DNA of 8,552 nt. It comes from Dehalococcoidia bacterium (lineage in GTDB: Bacteria > Chloroflexota > Dehalococcoidia > UBA3495). Shown here one piece after another: positions 5,873 to 8,552 of this stretch (positions within the stretch are counted from its first letter, which is position 1; each line of letters opens with the position of its first letter). Location: assembly GCA_028822675.1 (NCBI GenBank), contig JAPKDE010000105.1, positions 1 to 8,552 on the forward strand, read 5' to 3'. The notes beneath the pieces are model-generated. The model ran no database searches and was not told the origin of the DNA. It saw nothing but the letters and a program-made list of their open reading frames with translations. A program made the translations under genes and the position numbers.

Positions 5873-7030
5873 ATGCCTGACCTGATATTGACTGAAGAAG
5901 AGCAAATGCTGCAAAGGACCCTCCGGGATTTTGTCGATAAAGAGATAGCTCCCAAGGCAAAAGAGTCGGACGAAAAATGCGAATTCCAGTGGGAGAACTG
6001 GCGCGGTCTGGCTGATCTTGGACTAACCGGACTGGGTATAGATACCAAATACGGTGGTAGTGGTCCTGTTGGCTACCGCCAGGTGTCTATCGCCGCTGAA
6101 GAGGTGGCCCGAGGCGACGCTTCGACCAGTGTTAGTTGGTTGGCGCACCTGGCTTTGGGAACCGCTTGTATCGCCAGGTTTGGCACCGACGAACAGAAAG
6201 AACGCCTGCTTACTCCTCTGGCGACCGGCGCTGAGGTAGCGGCCTTTGGCCTCACCGAGCCGAGTGGTGGCTCAGATGCCGCCGCCCTGCAGACCACAGC
6301 TACAGAACGAGACGGCACTTTCTTCCTGAACGGAAGCAAGATGTTCATCACCAACGCCTCGGTCGCCTCGACAATAGTGGTGTTTGCCACTGAAGACCGC
6401 TCCAAGGGGTACAAGGGCGTCAGCGCGTTCATCGTGCGTAAGGACTCGCCCGGCCTCACCATCAACCCGATGCACGGGAAGCTGGGCATGCGCAGTTCAA
6501 CCACTGACGAAGTGGTGTTCCAGGACACTCCGGTCAGCTCGGACAATCTATTGGGCGAGCGTGGGCGTGGTTTCAATCTGGCCATGGAGATATTGACCCA
6601 GAGTCGGATCATCATCGCCGCCCAAAGCGTGGGCATCGGCCAATCAGCCCTTGAGGCTGCGGTGCGGTTCGCCCAGAGAAGGGAGACCTTTGGCAAGCCC
6701 ATCGCCCAGCACCAGGGAATCCAGTTTATGCTGGCTGACATGGCGGTTGGGGTCCACTCATCACGGGTGGCAACCATGAACGCAGCCAGTCTGATGGACG
6801 CCGGCCAACCCTTTATTCAGGAAGCGTCCATCGCCAAGCTGATGTCCTCTGAAATGTGCATTGACGTGGCCAACAAGGCCATCCAGATCCACGGTGGGGC
6901 CGGTTACTTCCAGGAGGCTGGTGTGGAGCGGATTTTCCGCGACGCTCGTGTTACCACGATCTACGAAGGCACCTCAGAGGTACAGCGTCTGTTGATTGCC
7001 CGGCAGTTGATGGCGCAATACCCGGTTTAA
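5873..7030 (+). CDS. acyl-CoA dehydrogenase (FAD-dependent)
   Basis: A 385-aa protein, normal for short/branched-chain acyl-CoA dehydrogenases, which are FAD homotetramers that introduce the alpha-beta double bond of acyl-CoA thioesters and pass electrons to ETF. The ATG at 5873 follows GGAG (5862-5865) by 7 nt; the GTG just before it is not needed. Motifs in order: the N-terminal helical domain (TEEEQMLQRTLRDFVDKE), the first family signature TEPSGGSD (128-135), the flavin-site RETFGKPIAQHQ, the second signature IQIHGGAGY, and IYEGTSEVQR with Glu365 at the catalytic-base position used by most members (IVD/long-chain types place it elsewhere). Its position 115 nt after the mutase suggests it prepares the acyl-CoA whose carbon ends as propionyl/methylmalonyl-CoA, perhaps a branched-chain or propionyl-yielding substrate. 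The substrate is inference. Confidence 0.95.
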   Translation: MPDLILTEEEQMLQRTLRDFVDKEIAPKAKESDEKCEFQWENWRGLADLGLTGLGIDTKYGGSGPVGYRQVSIAAEEVARGDASTSVSWLAHLALGTACIARFGTDEQKERLLTPLATGAEVAAFGLTEPSGGSDAAALQTTATERDGTFFLNGSKMFITNASVASTIVVFATEDRSKGYKGVSAFIVRKDSPGLTINPMHGKLGMRSSTTDEVVFQDTPVSSDNLLGERGRGFNLAMEILTQSRIIIAAQSVGIGQSALEAAVRFAQRRETFGKPIAQHQGIQFMLADMAVGVHSSRVATMNAASLMDAGQPFIQEASIAKLMSSEMCIDVANKAIQIHGGAGYFQEAGVERIFRDARVTTIYEGTSEVQRLLIARQLMAQYPV

Positions 7031-7052
7031 TTGGCTGGCTGTTGAAAAGACG

Positions 7053-7146
7053 CCCTCACCTCCGACTAGTCGAGAGTCTCGACTTCGTCGGACCTAATCC
7101 TTCCCCAGATAGGGGGAAGGAAACTGATTTAATGGGGAAGGGGTGG
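7053..7146. repeat. palindromic intergenic element (REP/MITE-like)
   Basis: Two hairpins stand next to each other in the 156-nt gap. The first pairs 7061-7066 (TCCGAC) with 7087-7092 and, inside it, 7068-7074 (AGTCGAG) with 7078-7084, over a 3-nt loop. The second pairs 7099-7106 (CCTTCCCC) with 7113-7120 (GGGGAAGG). GGGGAAGG recurs at 7134-7141, offering an alternative partner. The block opens with CCCTCACC, a look shared with dispersed intergenic palindromes in many bacteria. There is no coding potential and no T-run terminator. No second copy exists in this window, so repeat status is inferred from structure. Confidence 0.5.
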
Positions 7147-7186
7147 TAGTAGTATTCGTGTTATCCAGTAAGGAGACAGGCTCAAA

Positions 7187-7606
7187 TTGACAGAAGTCTG
7201 CACCGTTAATTACATCGACCACGTTGGCGTGGCCGTGAAAGATATCGAAGCGGCATTGGCCTTCTTCAAGAAGGTATTCGACGTGCCAGATGCCGAGATT
7301 GTCCTGATGGAAGACCAGGGGGTTAAGGCCACCTTGATTGAGGTGGGACAGACCAGACTAGAGCTGTTGGAGCCCACCAGCCCGGAGACGGGAGTGGGGA
7401 AATTCATCGAGCGACGGGGCGAGGGCCTGCACCATCTAGCCTTCAACGTCACCGACATTGCCGGGAAGCTGCAAACATTGCAAACCCTGGGTGTGGATCT
7501 GATTGACCCGACTCCCAGAGAGGGCTTGTCTGGCACGATCGCCTTTGTACACCCCAGGTCAGTCTTCGGGATATTGACCGAGCTTGTGGAGAGCGTCCCG
7601 GAGTAG
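7187..7606 (+). CDS. mce: methylmalonyl-CoA epimerase (VOC superfamily)
   Basis: A 139-aa vicinal-oxygen-chelate protein, standard length for this enzyme, which interconverts (S)- and (R)-methylmalonyl-CoA so that the mutase can use it. Seen: YIDHVGVAVKD with His12, GQTRLELLEP (Gln55 and Glu59), GEGLHHLAFNV (His82-His83) and FGILTELVE with Glu132. These supply the metal ligands arranged over two beta-alpha-beta-beta-beta modules; His12 has the same number as in the Propionibacterium enzyme. The start is TTG at 7187, preceded by AGGAG (7171-7175) with a longish 11-nt gap. An in-frame TAA at 7169 rules out a longer form, and the conserved core begins only ten residues in. It lies between the acyl-CoA dehydrogenase and the B12 subunit of the mutase, so three steps of one pathway are clustered. 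Confidence 0.95.
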   Translation: MTEVCTVNYIDHVGVAVKDIEAALAFFKKVFDVPDAEIVLMEDQGVKATLIEVGQTRLELLEPTSPETGVGKFIERRGEGLHHLAFNVTDIAGKLQTLQTLGVDLIDPTPREGLSGTIAFVHPRSVFGILTELVESVPE

Positions 7607-7700
7607 CCTATTTGGCACTCACGTAATATTGGTTTAGGCCACAGGGTATGACCAATTAGGCGATAATAGATAATTGAGATTAAGCAACGCGTAGGAAATA

Positions 7701-8117
7701 ATGCAGGACAAGAACCGCCCAATAAGGGTGTTGGTGGCAAAACCAGGCCTAGACGGCCACGACAGAGGCGCCAAGGTCATTGCTCGCGCTCTCAGGGACT
7801 CGGGGATGGAAGTCATCTACACCGGCATCAGGCAGAGCCCTCAGATGATCGCCCAGGCCGCAAACCAAGAGGACGTGGATGTGATCGGTATGAGCATCCT
7901 GTCCGGAGCACATCTGGAGATACTGCCAGCGATCATGAGTCTTTTGCACGATCAAGGTATGGACGATGTGATTGTGGTGGTCGGCGGGATTATACCGGAG
8001 GTTGACCGTCAGCCGCTTAAAGACATAGGTATTTCTGAGGTCTTTGGCCCCGGAACGACAACCACGTCCATTGTTGAGTACATTGAACAGAGCGTGAAGG
8101 ACCGGGCGAAGGCCTAG
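7701..8117 (+). CDS. methylmalonyl-CoA mutase, B12-binding (small) subunit
   Basis: A 138-aa stand-alone cobalamin-binding domain. Seen: GLDGHDRG, carrying the D-x-H-x-x-G motif (Asp18, His20, Gly23) in which His20 replaces dimethylbenzimidazole as lower cobalt ligand; SIL (65-67); and VVGGIIP with the Gly-Gly (95-96) of the nucleotide-tail pocket. This is the Rossmann-like base-off/His-on domain that is fused to the C-terminus of the large chain in classical mutases; here it supplies the part missing from the 4096-5757 product. The ATG at 7701 follows AGGA (7693-7696) at short spacing. It is separated from the epimerase by 94 nt, in which I see no convincing promoter or terminator, so it is probably the last gene of the same unit. 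[10 protein letters not shown] is typical of mutase small subunits rather than of methyltransferase corrinoid proteins. Confidence 0.96.
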   Translation: MQDKNRPIRVLVAKPGLDGHDRGAKVIARALRDSGMEVIYTGIRQSPQMIAQAANQEDVDVIGMSILSGAHLEILPAIMSLLHDQGMDDVIVVVGGIIPEVDRQPLKDIGISEVFGPGTTTTSIVEYIEQSVKDRAKA

Positions 8118-8253
8118 GCTGCGCGCTTGCAGTGGTTGGGGCGTTTATCGGATTTGTGGACTGAATAACTGGGATCTGAACCACCAGTGTCAGGACCGGG
8201 CAGAGACAGCGGTGAACATAACGCGCTTGGCACTCCTGGAAATTGCTCTCCAC

Positions 8254-8284
8254 TTGACAGCCAAGCGTGGGTAGAAACTATAAT
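8254..8284 (+). promoter_or_regulatory. consensus sigma70-type promoter of the DUF177 gene, with overlapping inverted repeat
   Basis: A perfect TTGACA (8254-8259) and a perfect TATAAT (8279-8284) are separated by 19 bp, longer than the optimum of 17. Initiation near 8291 gives a short leader to the ATG at 8320. An 8-bp inverted repeat, CGCTTGGC (8224-8231) with GCCAAGCG (8260-8267), places its right arm in the promoter spacer, a possible operator. Confidence 0.72.
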
Positions 8285-8319
8285 CAACAGCGACTAATCT
8301 CGGGGTTTGGATAGGCTCA

Positions 8320-8552
8320 ATGCATTACAACTTGGCTCAGTTGTTTAGGGAGCCTATTGGATCGACGAGGGACTACGAAGTAGATGACTCGTTTGTCGGC
8401 CCTGAAAATGGCTCGGACCGTGCCCAAGGATGGGTACGGGTGATTCGGACGCATGAAGGTTTCTTGATATGCGCCGAGCTGGAGACCCAGGTCAGTCTGA
8501 CCTGCAGCAGGTGTCTTAGTCCGTTCGAGTTACATTCCGAATTAACAATGGA
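8320..8552 (+). CDS. DUF177/YceD-family protein, N-terminal part, 3' end outside the window
   Basis: Reading from the ATG at 8320 gives 77 residues and stays open to the window end. The opening NLAQLFREPIGSTRDYEVDD matches the family's 'N-x-A-Q-L-L-R-E-P-x-G-S-T-R-x-Y' start, and VSLTCSRCLSPFE carries the C-x-x-C pair (Cys62, Cys65) of the conserved core. In many bacteria this gene lies directly before rpmF (ribosomal protein L32) and the plsX-fab genes, and the family has been linked to rRNA/ribosome biogenesis; rpmF would therefore be expected just beyond the window. The ribosome site is weak (GGATAGG at 8309-8315). Transcription probably starts at the consensus promoter at 8254-8284, independent of the mutase cluster. 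Confidence 0.85.
   Translation, partial: MHYNLAQLFREPIGSTRDYEVDDSFVGPENGSDRAQGWVRVIRTHEGFLICAELETQVSLTCSRCLSPFELHSELTM

Noticed and set aside
6073..6777. Long minus-strand open frame (234 aa) within the acyl-CoA dehydrogenase gene
   Set aside because: Antisense shadow of a clearly recognised enzyme, with a low-complexity Ser/Ala/Arg-rich translation and no start signals.
7607..7700. Separate promoter for the B12-binding subunit (GATAAT at 7662-7667)
   Set aside because: The -10-like hexamer has no acceptable -35 at 16-18 bp, so I did not call it.
1..8552. CRISPR array, insertion sequence, integrase or attachment site
   Set aside because: No regularly spaced direct repeats, transposase or recombinase motifs, or flanking duplications were seen on either strand. 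The tRNA-Gly 3' end shows no duplicated copy in the window.

Overview
The window reads as moderately GC-rich bacterial DNA with compact, mostly AGGA/GGAG-preceded genes. The gene content includes a split methylmalonyl-CoA mutase (catalytic and B12 subunits encoded separately), a free-standing chlorite-dismutase-family protein, a DUF3179 protein and a DUF177/YceD gene. This would fit a Chloroflexota (SAR202/Dehalococcoidia-like) genome, but that placement is inference from gene style only. TAA, TAG and, at least once (the gene ending at 1213), TGA serve as ordinary stops, so the standard bacterial code applies.

Layout, left to right. (1) 1-699: 3' part of a ketopantoate reductase, then an unrecognised 151-aa acidic protein (758-1213), a strong bidirectional terminator (1251-1287) and a minus-strand tRNA-Gly(TCC) with encoded CCA (1293-1366). 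(2) 1503-1889: a RidA-family protein that lacks the usual catalytic arginine. (3) 1946-3085: a membrane-anchored DUF3179 protein interrupted by one in-frame TGA exactly where the family has the first Cys of its CPLC motif, followed at once by a bacterial SECIS-like hairpin. I read it as one selenoprotein gene with Sec137; this is the main discovery candidate. (4) 3082-3915, minus strand: a chlorite-dismutase-family haem protein whose stop overlaps the stop of the DUF3179 gene. (5) 4096-8117: a methylmalonyl-CoA cluster behind a good sigma70-type promoter, containing the mutase catalytic subunit, an acyl-CoA dehydrogenase, methylmalonyl-CoA epimerase and the mutase B12-binding subunit. A palindromic intergenic element lies inside it. 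(6) 8254-8552: a consensus promoter and the start of a DUF177/YceD gene, which runs off the window.

How the genes work together. The cluster in (5) would oxidise an acyl-CoA to the enoyl-CoA, epimerise (S)- to (R)-methylmalonyl-CoA, and isomerise that to succinyl-CoA with adenosylcobalamin, feeding propionyl-CoA-type carbon into the TCA cycle. The mutase keeps the Tyr/Arg pair that marks methylmalonyl-CoA rather than isobutyryl-CoA specificity. No propionyl-CoA carboxylase or MeaB-type chaperone is in view. The selenoprotein reading requires selA/B/C/D elsewhere in the genome, which cannot be seen from here.
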